Shown: positions 8,443 to 16,006 of the stretch, piece by piece
Layout: each line of letters opens with the position of its first letter
Position numbering within the stretch: position 1 is the stretch's first letter
Assembly (NCBI GenBank): GCA_021323775.1
Contig: JAJPKK010000318.1
Coordinates: forward strand, 1-38,028
Length of the DNA: 38,028 bases
Origin: Hyphomicrobiales bacterium
GTDB taxonomy: Bacteria; Pseudomonadota; Alphaproteobacteria; Rhizobiales; Xanthobacteraceae
Direction of reading: 5' to 3'
Translations under genes and position numbers: made by a program
Notes under the pieces: model-generated
Database searches by the model: none
Told to the model about the DNA's origin: nothing
The model's input: the letters and a program-made list of their open reading frames with translations, nothing else

Positions 8443-8633
8443 CGCGAGCTCATCTCCTCGCGGCGGAAGCCGGACCCTTGGACCGCGGGCGTCTCGCCCG
8501 CCCTCTGAGGAGATCCCAGCGTCGCGGCGGCGGAATGATGTTTACGCGCGGGCTGGACGTCCGCGCTCCCCAAGGCGGCGCTTGTTTCCATTTCGGCGAA
8601 CCACGGCGCATCCATTTCGCAGGCGAGACACAT
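8439..8633 (-). CDS. Small hypothetical protein (64 aa) coupled to gatA, containing repeat-derived sequence
   Basis: The N-terminus [17 protein letters not shown] looks like a genuine short coding sequence with a CxxC. The ATG overlaps the stop of the upstream small ORF (TGATG) and GAAAGGG lies just upstream; its stop overlaps the gatA ATG (ATGA). From about residue 20 the protein is translated from a palindromic intergenic-type repeat (8478-8570), giving [13 protein letters not shown] and [11 protein letters not shown], yet the frame stays open to gatA. So either a repeat invaded a small gene without breaking it, or only the first third is ancestral. The family is not recognised and function is unknown. 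Because of the overlaps I think it is translated. Confidence 0.45.
   Translation of the reverse strand: MCLACEMDAPWFAEMETSAALGSADVQPARKHHSAAATLGSPQRAGETPAVQGSGFRREEMSSR
8478..8570. repeat. Palindromic repeat element inside the gat operon
   Basis: Two palindromic arms are visible: GCGGGCG-TCT-CGCCCGC (8485-8501) and a second around GCGCGGGCTGGACGTCCGCG (8546-8565). A similar pair of arms occurs at 23121-23181, so this is an interspersed repeat family. Here it lies within the small ORF that precedes gatA, and the reading frame crosses it without a stop. Confidence 0.6.
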
Positions 8634-8848
8634 CAGAGACCCTTTCGCCCTGCCGGCAGCGGCGCCTCCAGTTCGTCACAACTGAAGCGGCCTGCCTCGC
8701 GCATTGCGACCGGCGCCGCCTCCGCCGGACGGATGTCGATCGCCCACGGCGTTGTCTTGGCTTTCCCCGCCGGACGCCACAGCTTGCCGCCCGCCTTGTT
8801 GAAATAGGCCACATATTGGACCGGGAATTCCTCGCATTCGTCGCACAT
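8633..8848 (-). CDS. Small hypothetical protein (71 aa) between gatC and gatA
   Basis: The ORF begins MCDECEEFPVQYVAYFNKAG and continues with GGKLWRPAGKAKTTPWAID. It has a CxxC at the N-terminus, no signal peptide and no membrane segment. GGAGCC lies about 6 nt before the ATG. It starts 20 nt after the gatC stop and its TGA overlaps the ATG of the next small ORF, so gatC, the two small ORFs and gatA run as one transcription unit on the minus strand. I do not recognise the family. A CxxC-bearing protein of this size could bind a metal, but no second ligand pair is obvious. Confidence rests on context and sensible amino-acid composition, not on homology. Confidence 0.45.
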   Translation of the reverse strand: MCDECEEFPVQYVAYFNKAGGKLWRPAGKAKTTPWAIDIRPAEAAPVAMREAGRFSCDELEAPLPAGRKGL

Positions 8849-8868
8849 CGTCCAAGGCTCCGCAGCGC

Positions 8869-9156
8869 CTACTCGACCACCTTGGGCACCAGAAAGAAAT
8901 GGTCTTGGGCGGCCGGCGCGTTCTTCACGATATCGTCCGCGATCTCGCCGTCTGTCACCACGTCGGGCCGCTTCTTCATCGCCATGGGGGTCACGGAGGT
9001 CATCGGCTCAACGCCGGCGACATCGACCTCCGAGAGCTGGTCCACGAAAGCCAGCACGTCGTTGATCTCGCCCTTGAGACGCTCGACCTCCTCGTCCGCG
9101 ACGGCAATGCGCGCAAGATGGGCGATGTGTCGGACGGTTGGGGTGTCGATGGACAT
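8869..9156 (-). CDS. gatC: Aspartyl/glutamyl-tRNA(Asn/Gln) amidotransferase subunit C
   Basis: The 95-residue protein reads [20 protein letters not shown] and then carries [26 protein letters not shown], the usual GatC helical region, ending FFLVPKVVE. GatC wraps around GatA and stabilises the GatAB core of the tRNA-dependent transamidosome. The start at 9156 is the family start; a longer open frame upstream (to 9597) is Arg/Ala-rich and overlaps the sulfatase gene antiparallel in frame usage, so I reject it. AGGAA lies about 11 nt upstream. The gene is first in the gatC-orf-orf-gatA unit. gatB is not in the window. Confidence 0.95.
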   Translation of the reverse strand: MSIDTPTVRHIAHLARIAVADEEVERLKGEINDVLAFVDQLSEVDVAGVEPMTSVTPMAMKKRPDVVTDGEIADDIVKNAPAAQDHFFLVPKVVE

Positions 9157-9382
9157 CCTTTGAGTTCCTGGCCTGTGGCTCCACGCTGGCCGGCGTATAG
9201 CAGAGGCTCTTTCGCCGCCGCAATCCGGCAAATTCCGCAGCCGCGGCGTCGTGCCGCCCAGCGCACCGACGCTGGAGCAAAACGAAGGGGCGCAATCCAC
9301 AGCCGCGGGGCTGGCAAAGCCTGGCGCCCGTGAGCAGCATCGGCCGCCGCCTGCCGCGAGCCGCCCAGCTTGCTTCGCCCCT

Positions 9383-10837
9383 TCACCTCTGGGCGGCCTG
9401 CGGCGGCGCCCCGGGTGCGGGATTGACGACGCCATAGTGATCCGCCAGCAGGTTGCCCGGCTGGCCCCAAGCCGCGGGCCGCGGCCGTTCTTCCAGCATG
9501 GTGGCGTTCCATGCCTCCCAATCGCTTCGCAGCCGCTCGAAGACGTCCCTGCGGCGATCCTTGAGATTGGCGCGCTCGCGCGGATCTTGAACGACATCGA
9601 ACAGGAACTCGTTGCCGGCGATGCGCAGGTATTTCCAGTTCCCCTCGCGGACCGCCCGCTGCGATCCCGCCTTGTAGCGCCAATAAAGCTTACGCGGATG
9701 CGGCGGCGCGCCGCTCAGAGCCGGCGCCAGATCCTCGCCGTCCGGCGGATAGGCAGGATCGGGGCGCGTTCCGCCGATTGCGAGCAACGTCGGCATCCAG
9801 TCCATCGTGATCATCACCTGATCGGATACCGACGCCGCAGCAATGCGGCCAGGCCAGCGCACGATCGCCGGAATACGAAGCCCCCCTTCGAGCAACTCCC
9901 CTTTCATGCCGGTGAACGGCCAGATCATGGAGAACCGCTCGCCGCCGTTGTCGCTGCTGAACGCCACGACCGTGTTTGCGGAAAGCTCGTGAACGTCGAG
10001 CGCCTGCAGCACGCGCCCGATGTTAGCATCAAGGCTCTGCACCATTTTGCCGTAGGTCTTCTGGGTGCCGCCGTCGCGATGGCGAATGTCGCGGATGCGT
10101 TGCGACTCGGCCTGATCGTCCGGCCCCTCCCAAGGCCAATGCGGCGCGGTGAAATGCAGACTGAGCAGAAACGGCTGCCTGGACCTCGCGTAGCTCGCGA
10201 TCGTCTCGACCGCGCGATCGCCCAGGAGGTTGGTCATGTAGCCATGCCGCTCCGCCGGCACCTCCTCCTCGTAAAGTTGAGAGGAGTCCTCGCCGGTGCG
10301 GGCGTGGTCGGCGCCGTGATTGAAATAGTCGGCGGCGCCGCCGAATATGCCGAAGAAATGGTCGTAGCCGCTCTTGAGCGGACTGAAATCCGGCAGGAAG
10401 CCGAGATGCCATTTGCCGATCAGCGTCGTCCCATAGCCTGCAGTGCGCAGCAGCGAAGGCAAGGTCGGATGGGTGGACGGGAGCCCGATGTTTCTCGGCG
10501 TCGCAGCGCCGATCGGTTCCTCCAAACCGACCGTGAGACGATACTGGTAACGCCCGGTAATCAACGCCGTGCGGGTCGCCGAACACACGGCCGAATTGGC
10601 GTAGGCTTGCGTGAATTTCATCCCTTCAAGCGCAAGCCGGTCAACATTCGGCGTCGTGTAGTCGCGCTGGCCGTAGCAACTCACATCCGCAAAGCCGAGG
10701 TCGTCGGCGAGAATGAAAACGATGTTCGGCCTGGCGGCCTGCGCGCCGGCGCGCCGCACGGCCGGCGCGCCAACGGCGAGCGTTCCGGCAGCGCCGACCA
10801 GCAGATCACGGCGCGAGAGGCTCTTTGGGTGTGGCAT
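9383..10837 (-). CDS. Tat-exported sulfatase (arylsulfatase family)
   Basis: The 484-residue protein starts with a twin-arginine signal: [19 protein letters not shown] (residues 8-26). The mature part opens with [21 protein letters not shown], whose paired Asp (45-46) bind calcium. The sulfatase signature is [13 protein letters not shown] at 85-97: Cys85 is the residue that would be converted to formylglycine, in a C-x-A-x-R context. GKWHLGF, HWPWEGP and FSSDNGGE further along supply the other active-site residues. Sulfatases hydrolyse sulfate esters; this one should act in the periplasm. No formylglycine-generating enzyme gene is in the window. The natural substrate cannot be read from sequence. 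Confidence 0.92.
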   Translation of the reverse strand: MPHPKSLSRRDLLVGAAGTLAVGAPAVRRAGAQAARPNIVFILADDLGFADVSCYGQRDYTTPNVDRLALEGMKFTQAYANSAVCSATRTALITGRYQYRLTVGLEEPIGAATPRNIGLPSTHPTLPSLLRTAGYGTTLIGKWHLGFLPDFSPLKSGYDHFFGIFGGAADYFNHGADHARTGEDSSQLYEEEVPAERHGYMTNLLGDRAVETIASYARSRQPFLLSLHFTAPHWPWEGPDDQAESQRIRDIRHRDGGTQKTYGKMVQSLDANIGRVLQALDVHELSANTVVAFSSDNGGERFSMIWPFTGMKGELLEGGLRIPAIVRWPGRIAAASVSDQVMITMDWMPTLLAIGGTRPDPAYPPDGEDLAPALSGAPPHPRKLYWRYKAGSQRAVREGNWKYLRIAGNEFLFDVVQDPRERANLKDRRRDVFERLRSDWEAWNATMLEERPRPAAWGQPGNLLADHYGVVNPAPGAPPQAAQR

Positions 10838-10941
10838 TTGGTTTCTCCCTTGGAATCGAGGCCAGGACGGTTGTCGGGCGACCCAAGTAGTCGCGCTCTG
10901 GCGGGCCGACGCAACGAACGCTTAAGATTGGCTCCGCTCGC

Positions 10942-10962
10942 GGGCGACCACAAGGGTCGCCC
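10942..10962. repeat. Short GC-rich hairpin between sulfatase and binding protein genes
   Basis: GGGCGACC (10942-10949) and GGTCGCCC (10955-10962) form a perfect 8-bp stem with a 5-nt loop. It lies between two divergent genes, so it is unlikely to be a terminator and is better seen as a REP-like palindrome. Confidence 0.5.
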
Positions 10963-11096
10963 CAACAGCCAACATTCAGCCGAAAAGGACGACGTATTTG
11001 ACGCCTCCCCGTTCCGGCGTATTCTTCCGCGGGACCGGTGCGGGCACCGCCCATTCGTCTTGAGGGAGCGAACCCGTCTTCAGGGAGCGAGCCGGC

Positions 11097-11846
11097 ATGA
11101 GCACACGCATGTTTCTGACGATTACTCTGAGCCTGCTGGCCTCCGCTCCAGCCCTTGCGGCCGAGATCAGCATCATCAGCGCCGGCGCGGTCGAGCCGGG
11201 CGTCACGGCGGCGGCGGAGGCGTTCCACAAGGAGACCGGCGTCGAGGTCAAGATCAAATTCGCAACCGCCCCGGCGATCAGAGAGCGCGTCGGCGGCGGC
11301 GAGGCCGCCGATGTGGTGATTGCGCCGCCGGCGGTCATCGATGAGCTGGCGAAGGCCGGCAAGCTTGACGGCTCGGCGCGCGCCGCAGTTGGACGGGTTG
11401 GCGTCGGAGTGGTGGTCCGTGATGGCGTCGCGAAGCCCGACGTGTCGTCCACAGATGCGCTCAAGCGCGCTTTGCTCGACGCCGATTCGGTCATCTACAA
11501 CAAGGCATCGACCGGCCTCTATCTCGAAAAGCTGTTCGACCGGCTGGGCGTGGGCAGGGAGGTCAAAGCCAAGGAGACGCGCTTTGCGGACGGCGCCGCC
11601 GTGATGGAGCATGTCATCCACGGCAAGGGCAAGGAGATCGGCTTCGGCGCCATCACGGAAATCAGGCTCTATGGGGACAAGGGCGCGCAATTCGTTGGGC
11701 CGCTGCCGCCCGAGGCGCAGAACTACACGAGCTACGCGGCGGCGCCTTCGGCTGCACCCGCCAACCGCGGCGGCGCCGCCGCATTCGTAAAATTCCTCGC
11801 GAGTCCGGCTGCGAGGGCGGCTTTCCTCGCAAAGGGCGTCGAGTAG
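11097..11846 (+). CDS. ModA-like periplasmic substrate-binding protein (orphan)
   Basis: The 249-residue product has a cleavable signal peptide (residues 1-22, ending ALAAE) and a type-II periplasmic binding fold similar to molybdate-binding ModA: ISIISAGAVEPGVTAAAEAF at the start of the mature protein, then ATAPAIRERVGGGEAADVVI and ASTGLYLEKLFDRLG. Solute-binding proteins of this type deliver an oxyanion or small acid to an ABC permease. No permease or ATPase gene is adjacent, so it is an orphan whose ligand need not be molybdate. AGGGAGCGAGCC lies upstream of the ATG. The gene is convergent with the DUF1906-type gene 55 nt downstream. Confidence 0.82.
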   Translation: MSTRMFLTITLSLLASAPALAAEISIISAGAVEPGVTAAAEAFHKETGVEVKIKFATAPAIRERVGGGEAADVVIAPPAVIDELAKAGKLDGSARAAVGRVGVGVVVRDGVAKPDVSSTDALKRALLDADSVIYNKASTGLYLEKLFDRLGVGREVKAKETRFADGAAVMEHVIHGKGKEIGFGAITEIRLYGDKGAQFVGPLPPEAQNYTSYAAAPSAAPANRGGAAAFVKFLASPAARAAFLAKGVE

Positions 11847-11901
11847 TCAGGACATCGCGAAGAAGAACTCCTCAGCGGGCTCCTTAAGCGAAACCGGTCG
11901 A

Positions 11902-12591
11902 TCACGCCATCAGCGCGGAATTCTCCACGAGCCAGATCACCGAGCCGCCGAAGGCGTCGTTTCTCGTGACGTCGCGGTCGAACTCTTGCGGCGTGTTGGG
12001 ATTTTGAATGTGTTGAAACAATTGGTAGCCCCGGTGAGCTATATCGGGAATGTTGCCGGGAGCTCGCCAATAATGCTGCGTCTTCAGGTCGAAATACAAC
12101 TCGTCTGAGGACAGGAGGGCGTCGAAGCCGACATACACGCCGGGCACGAAGCCCGAAGTCGTGACCGCGTCGAACCATTCGTTGCAATAATCAATGATAT
12201 CCTGATGGGGAGTGCCTTGCGCAATTCCTTCAAGGTCAAGCCAGACGTTTACGCCGCTGGGCAGCCCCGCCTCGGCGGCGTATGAGCCCGCATTTTCGCC
12301 GTATGTGCGCCCAAGCTGCGAGGTCGGACGCCATCCGGGATTGGCCACATGCTGGACAGCCATGAGGGCCATCCCGGAATCGAGAATGGTCCGCGCTTCG
12401 TCGATTGAGAGATCCGGAGTGCCCTTTTTCTCATTGCTCTTGCGGCTGGCATCATCCCGGCTGACGTATCGCACGCAAAACCGGAATCCCTTGGCAAAAT
12501 ACTGCTTGGCCTGGGCCGAATTGATCTTCGTGTCTGAATCAAACCCGATGATTCCTTGCGGCGCACGGGCAACAGTGCCGGGCAAAGACAT
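11902..12591 (-). CDS. Glycoside hydrolase-like protein (DUF1906/Rv2525c-type TIM barrel)
   Basis: The 229-residue protein shows the pattern of the Rv2525c-like domain related to GH25: GIIGFDSDTKINSAQAKQYF, then GFRFCVRYVSRD, the repeated barrel strands with SGMALMAVQHV, the acidic strand end VNVWLDLEG (likely the catalytic-type acid pair), and FVPGVYVGFDALLS. Family members are thought to act on cell-wall or other polysaccharides, although activity is rarely proven. No signal peptide is evident at the chosen start (MSLPGTVARAPQG), so export, if any, would be non-classical. Neighbours give no pathway clue. Confidence 0.78.
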   Translation of the reverse strand: MSLPGTVARAPQGIIGFDSDTKINSAQAKQYFAKGFRFCVRYVSRDDASRKSNEKKGTPDLSIDEARTILDSGMALMAVQHVANPGWRPTSQLGRTYGENAGSYAAEAGLPSGVNVWLDLEGIAQGTPHQDIIDYCNEWFDAVTTSGFVPGVYVGFDALLSSDELYFDLKTQHYWRAPGNIPDIAHRGYQLFQHIQNPNTPQEFDRDVTRNDAFGGSVIWLVENSALMA

Positions 12592-12812
12592 GGATTCCTC
12601 CCACTTCCTGGCGCAGGGCGCAGCGCCGGATTCGCGCGCGGATGGTAGCCAAAGGCTTTTCGCCGCGGCAAGCGCGCCGATCGCTAATGTCGAGACTTTG
12701 ACAGTTCGTCTCGCGCGCGCTGTCGGGCCCCGGCGTGGTGAACGCGTTACTGAGCGCTTGCAAAACGCGCGGCCATGTTATTTCTGGTGTTGGACAAAGC
12801 AGGAGAACATGC

Positions 12813-13109
12813 ATGCGAGGCTTGTTAGTGCTGGCGGCGTTGATGGCGAGCTCGAGCGTATTCGGACAGGAGTGCATTCGGCCCGAGTGGGGCAAGTGCG
12901 TGTCGTTTCCGAACGGCGGACGGCACACCGGCACGTCGATCCAGAAAGAGAAGATCGAGGCGGAGGTCACGCCCGGTCCCGACATCTGCGTCGTCAACGA
13001 GGAGGAGATCGGCGGCTACACATTCGCGCGCTTCGCGCGCAACGGCGCGCCGTGGCCGAACGCCGACTGGGCCGCGAACGTGGATGACTTCTGTTTCTTC
13101 AAGAAATGA
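12813..13109 (+). CDS. Small exported 4-cysteine protein, paralogue 1
   Basis: The 98-residue protein has an N-terminal signal peptide (MRGLLVLAALMASSSVFGQ) and a 78-residue mature region. I start it at 12813 because AGGAG (12801-12805) lies 7 nt upstream. The mature region has cysteines at 21, 29, 59 and 94 and the blocks SFPNGGRHTG, ARFARNGAPWPNADW and VDDFCFFKK. A second protein at 15696-16004 aligns without gaps over this region, 43 of 78 residues identical by my count, with identical cysteine spacing (8, 30, 35), suggesting two conserved disulfides in the periplasm or outside the cell. I do not recognise a named family. The downstream spacer carries a pair of REP-like palindromes. Confidence 0.75.
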   Translation: MRGLLVLAALMASSSVFGQECIRPEWGKCVSFPNGGRHTGTSIQKEKIEAEVTPGPDICVVNEEEIGGYTFARFARNGAPWPNADWAANVDDFCFFKK

Positions 13110-13139
13110 ACGGAGTCCGCGCCCCGCCCAGACTCGTGG

Positions 13140-13219
13140 CCGGATTGAGCGCGGCGCATCCGGGTGCGGCGGCGTGTCTCCGATAAGGCGGTCCCGGATT
13201 TCGCTGCGGTCAATCCGGG
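13140..13219. repeat. Pair of inverted REP-like palindromes
   Basis: CCGGAT...ATCCGG (13140-13163) and CCCGGATT...AATCCGGG (13193-13219, 11-nt loop) are each hairpins, and the first is close to the reverse complement of the second. Such head-to-head palindrome pairs resemble BIME arrangements. Confidence 0.65.
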
Positions 13220-13340
13220 CTGCCGACGGCCGCGAAGCACCCATTGAAAGACCATTCGGTCCGATTGAAACAGCCATATTGCGGCTTTTGCCCGCGACGA
13301 GCACGTGGTAGTCTCTCCCAGAAAGAGCGGGCTCGCAATT

Positions 13341-13377
13341 CGCATACCCCGTAGTGCGCATCCCTCGCAGTGCGCAT
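13341..13377. repeat. 16-bp imperfect tandem repeat
   Basis: CGCATACCCCGTAGTG (13341-13356) is followed directly by CGCATCCCTCGCAGTG (13357-13372) and a third CGCAT. It lies about 20 nt upstream of the start of the next gene, in its leader or promoter. Confidence 0.6.
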
Positions 13378-13398
13378 AGAATGAGCGGAGGCGGTCAC

Positions 13399-13989
13399 AT
13401 GAAACGGGCGCCGTTTGCGATCACCATCGCGGCCGCGACCATCGTCGCAGGCTCCGCGGCCGTATGGGGTGTCTGGGCGCCGGCCACTCCGAGCGCTGCC
13501 CCCTCCCGCGCCATAGAGCCGGTATGGACCGAGACCAAATGGCCGTTCCTGCAGGACCAATGGGGGATCGGCAAGGCCTTCGTGTGCATGCCGGCGGATT
13601 GCGGCGTCAAGATCAGCCTGTTCATCCGGCCGAAGATCGGCTTCTGCAATTGCTCGACTGGCGTGTCCGACGACGCCGAACTGGAGCGCGTCGCCGATAC
13701 CGATCTGATCGCTCCGAAAGTGCAGCCGCTCGGTCCCGGCAGTCCCGTCAAGGTCGGCTGGATGCGAGGCCTCAGCCGGGCCTATGTTTCGTCCGGCGAA
13801 AAGCCGAATGAGCGCCTGCTGTCGGTCGCATTTAACGACGAGTGCGATGTAGTCGTAGCCGTCGCATCGCTTGGCGAGGGCGATCCGAACGTGCTTGGGC
13901 CGGCTGTCCTGTCCTACCTCAACAGCAGGCCCATGGTGCTGTGGGCAAAGAAGGAGCTCGGCCTGGAATTCGTGCGGCGCGAATGGTGA
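13399..13989 (+). CDS. Exported or membrane-anchored protein of unknown function (196 aa)
   Basis: The start at 13399 is set by GGAGG (13387-13391) 7 nt upstream. Residues 6-26 form a hydrophobic signal peptide or anchor (FAITIAAATIVAGSAAVWGVW). The rest is soluble, with five cysteines: C63 and C68 in FVCMPADCGV, C83 and C85 in IGFCNCSTGV, and C149 in FNDECDVVV. I recall similar unannotated proteins in Bradyrhizobium-type genomes but cannot name a family. The CxxxxC and CxC pairs could be disulfides or a metal site. It lies among other exported proteins (two 4-Cys paralogues, an NHL protein). A MITE-like repeat begins 11 nt after the stop. Confidence 0.75.
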   Translation: MKRAPFAITIAAATIVAGSAAVWGVWAPATPSAAPSRAIEPVWTETKWPFLQDQWGIGKAFVCMPADCGVKISLFIRPKIGFCNCSTGVSDDAELERVADTDLIAPKVQPLGPGSPVKVGWMRGLSRAYVSSGEKPNERLLSVAFNDECDVVVAVASLGEGDPNVLGPAVLSYLNSRPMVLWAKKELGLEFVRREW

Positions 13990-14000
13990 CGGAAGGCATC

Positions 14001-14206
14001 GCAGGGTGGGCAAAGGCGCAACCGAAATCGGCAACAGCCGATGTGGGTGCTGTTGACCGCCGAAATCGGCCGTTGCCGGTTTCGGCACTGTTGACCACCG
14101 AAGCCGGGCAAGCCCGACTTGGGTGCGCCGTGTCCGCCGGCGCCCGGCCTTTCGATGGTCAGTGGGCACGCTTCGCTCTGAGCTTGTCGAAGAGTGCCCA
14201 CCCTGC
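14001..14206. mobile_element. MITE-like repeat, copy A (11-bp terminal inverted repeats)
   Basis: This 206-bp non-coding element begins GCAGGGTGGGC (14001-14011) and ends GCCCACCCTGC (14196-14206), a perfect 11-bp terminal inverted repeat. Its right half (from about 14103) aligns with the element at 34106-34204 (shared GGGCAAGCCC, GGTGCGCCG, AGTGGGC, CGCTTCGCTC, GAGCTTGT). Its left end matches 30523-30541 at 17 of 19 positions. No transposase is inside and no clear target duplication is visible. With its flanks it fills the about 300-nt gap 13990-14287. Confidence 0.6.
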
Positions 14207-14287
14207 GAGATTTACAAGGGGCTTATCGGCGCCTTTGCCCACCGTACAAGTCTTCCATTTGATCGAAATTCAGCTAGGGAGGAAGCA

Positions 14288-15487
14288 ATGATCAAAGGTG
14301 TGAAACAGCGCAATCTGCTTTGCGGCGTGGCGATGGCCGCAGGCATCATCGGCGTGGGCGCCGGCGTGTGGATGCTGCAGCCCGCCGCGACCGCGCAGGA
14401 GGCGACGGTTGAGGCGCCGATCTTCGAGGTCGATCCGCTGTGGCCGAAGCCGCTGCCCAATGAAGGGCTGCTCGGCATGACGATCGGCGTTTCGATCGAC
14501 GACCAGGACAACGTCTGGATCGTCCATCGCGGCGCCGCGACGTTGAACAACAATGAGAAAGGCGCCGAGCTCAATCCTCCCGTCGCGATTTGCTGCCGCA
14601 GCGCGCCGCCGGTCATTGCATTCAACCAGGCGGGCGACGTGATCCACTCGTGGGGCGGCCCGGGTCCTGGCTACGAGTGGCCGGAATCGATGCACGGCAT
14701 CCATGTGGACTACAAGGGCAATGTCTGGCTCGGCGGCAACGGCGCCAAGGATGCCCAGATCCTCAAATTCACAAAGGACGGCAAGTTCCTGATGCAGTCC
14801 GGCCACCAGGGCAAGAACGCCGGCAGCAACGATCCGGAGAACTTCGGGCGCGTGGCCCAGATCTACGTCGATCCGAAATCGAACGAAGCCTTCGTGGCCG
14901 ACGGCTATCGCAACCGCCGCGTGGCGGTGGTGGATCCCGACTCCGGCAAGATCAAGCGCTGGTGGGGCGCCTACGGCAACAAGCCCAACGACGACCCGGA
15001 GGGGCCCTACAATCCGACGGCCGCGCCCTTGCAGCAGTTCCGCAGCCCGGTGCACTGCATTGCGCTCGCCAACGATGGCCTGCTCTATGTCTGCGACCGC
15101 CAGCATGACCGCGTTCAGGTCTTCCACACCGACGGCACGTTCATCAAGGAGCAGTTCTTTGCCAAGAATACATTGGCGTCGGGCTCGACCTGGGAGATCG
15201 CCTTCTCCAAGGATCCCGAGCAGCGCTACATGTACATCACCGACGGCCAGAATGAACGCGTGCGCATCGTCCGCCGCGACACCATGACGGAGCTGACTTC
15301 GTTCGGCCGCGGCGGGCGCCAGCCGAGCGAGTTCTTCGGCGTGCACTCAATCGCGACCGATTCGAAGGGCAACATCTATACGACCGAGACCTACGAGGGC
15401 AAACGCGTCCAGAAGTTCACCTACAAGGGCATCGGCAAGGTGCGGGCCGGCGACCAGGGCGTCGTGTGGCCGAAGCGCAGCAGCTAA
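14288..15487 (+). CDS. Exported NHL-repeat beta-propeller protein
   Basis: The 399-residue protein starts at 14288 behind AGGGAGGAAG. Residues 12-36 form a signal peptide or anchor (LCGVAMAAGIIGVGAGVWML then AATAQ). The mature part shows repeated NHL-type strands: IGVSIDDQDNVWIVHRG, MHGIHVDYKGNVWLGG, DGKFLMQSGHQG, EAFVADGYRNRRVAVVD, LLYVCDRQHDRVQVFHTDG, YMYITDGQNERVRIV and SIATDSKGNIYTTE. These give a six-bladed propeller of the peptidyl-alpha-hydroxyglycine lyase/NHL type. Such proteins bind ligands or have lyase or lactonase-like activity in the periplasm; which applies here cannot be told. Two hairpins follow the gene. Confidence 0.88.
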   Translation: MIKGVKQRNLLCGVAMAAGIIGVGAGVWMLQPAATAQEATVEAPIFEVDPLWPKPLPNEGLLGMTIGVSIDDQDNVWIVHRGAATLNNNEKGAELNPPVAICCRSAPPVIAFNQAGDVIHSWGGPGPGYEWPESMHGIHVDYKGNVWLGGNGAKDAQILKFTKDGKFLMQSGHQGKNAGSNDPENFGRVAQIYVDPKSNEAFVADGYRNRRVAVVDPDSGKIKRWWGAYGNKPNDDPEGPYNPTAAPLQQFRSPVHCIALANDGLLYVCDRQHDRVQVFHTDGTFIKEQFFAKNTLASGSTWEIAFSKDPEQRYMYITDGQNERVRIVRRDTMTELTSFGRGGRQPSEFFGVHSIATDSKGNIYTTETYEGKRVQKFTYKGIGKVRAGDQGVVWPKRSS

Positions 15488-15520
15488 AGCCGGTTTCGGG
15501 TGGGGTCGCTTCACCTGCGC

Positions 15521-15614
15521 CGTCGCCGGGCTTGTCCCGGCGACGGCGAGTGGCGGAGGGCAGAGCAGAAATAATTGAGGTGGCCGGGACAAGCCCTGGG
15601 ACAAGCCCGGCCAC
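15521..15614. repeat. Two GC-rich hairpins downstream of the NHL gene
   Basis: CGTCGCCGGG-cttgt-CCCGGCGACG (15521-15545) is a perfect 10-bp stem, and GTGGCCGGG (15580-15588) pairs with CCCGGCCAC (15606-15614). Both contain the GGGxCAAGCC/GGCTTGTCCC motif. Neither has a T-tract. They look like REP-type repeats that may also help end transcription. Confidence 0.6.
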
Positions 15615-15695
15615 GACCGGGAAGAGAGGCCAAGTGCTTCGGCGCGCGACAATCATCCTTATGCCCGGTACGAACGCACTGTCATCGCTTTTCAC

Positions 15696-16004
15696 ATGCG
15701 CAACTTTCTCTCGGCAGCACTCATCGCGTTCGCTACGATCGCTGCCTCCCATGCGTCAGCTCAAACCTGCCTGCGGCCAAAGTGGACCGAATGCATCTCG
15801 TTTCCGAACGGAGGCCGGCATACCGGGGTATCCCCTTACGGGAAGCCTCTACAGATGGAGGTTCCCGCGGGGGCCGAGATTTGCGTGAGCAACGAGTGGG
15901 AAATCCGCGCTGAAACCTACGCCCAATTTTCTCGCAATGGGCGGCCCTGGCCTGATCGCGATTGGGAGGTGGATGTTGACACCTTCTGCTTCTATAAAAA
16001 TTGA
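15696..16004 (+). CDS. Small exported 4-cysteine protein, paralogue 2
   Basis: The 102-residue protein has a signal peptide (MRNFLSAALIAFATIAASHA, cleavage near SAQ) and a 78-residue mature domain that aligns gaplessly with the product of 12813-13109 (43 of 78 residues identical). Cysteines 25, 33, 63 and 98 have the same spacing as in the paralogue. Shared blocks are SFPNGGRHTG, NGxPWPxxDW and VDxFCF. No strong Shine-Dalgarno sequence precedes the ATG. The stop is 2 nt before the ATG of the HupE/UreJ-like pseudogene. Function unknown; likely a periplasmic or secreted disulfide-stabilised protein. Confidence 0.72.
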   Translation: MRNFLSAALIAFATIAASHASAQTCLRPKWTECISFPNGGRHTGVSPYGKPLQMEVPAGAEICVSNEWEIRAETYAQFSRNGRPWPDRDWEVDVDTFCFYKN

Positions 16005-16006
16005 TC

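Larger units (their letters stand above)
13110..13398. other. Gene-free spacer with repeats
   Basis: About 290 nt between the 4-Cys gene and the 196-residue exported protein gene. It holds two REP-like palindromes (13140-13219) and a short tandem repeat (13341-13377). I see no coding sequence. Confidence 0.6.

Noticed and set aside
10991-11015. GGAAC-N16-CGTC on the minus strand upstream of the sulfatase
   Set aside because: Also one mismatch, and about 150 nt from the start codon; chance is adequate explanation.
9251-11344. 697-codon + strand ORF antisense to the sulfatase
   Set aside because: Rich in Arg, Ala and Gly, without domains, and fully explained by codon bias of the sulfatase and ModA-like genes.
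13210-14169. 319-codon minus-strand ORF over the 196-residue protein gene
   Set aside because: It runs antisense across a gene with a signal peptide and good ribosome binding site, and through a repeat element; a high-GC shadow.
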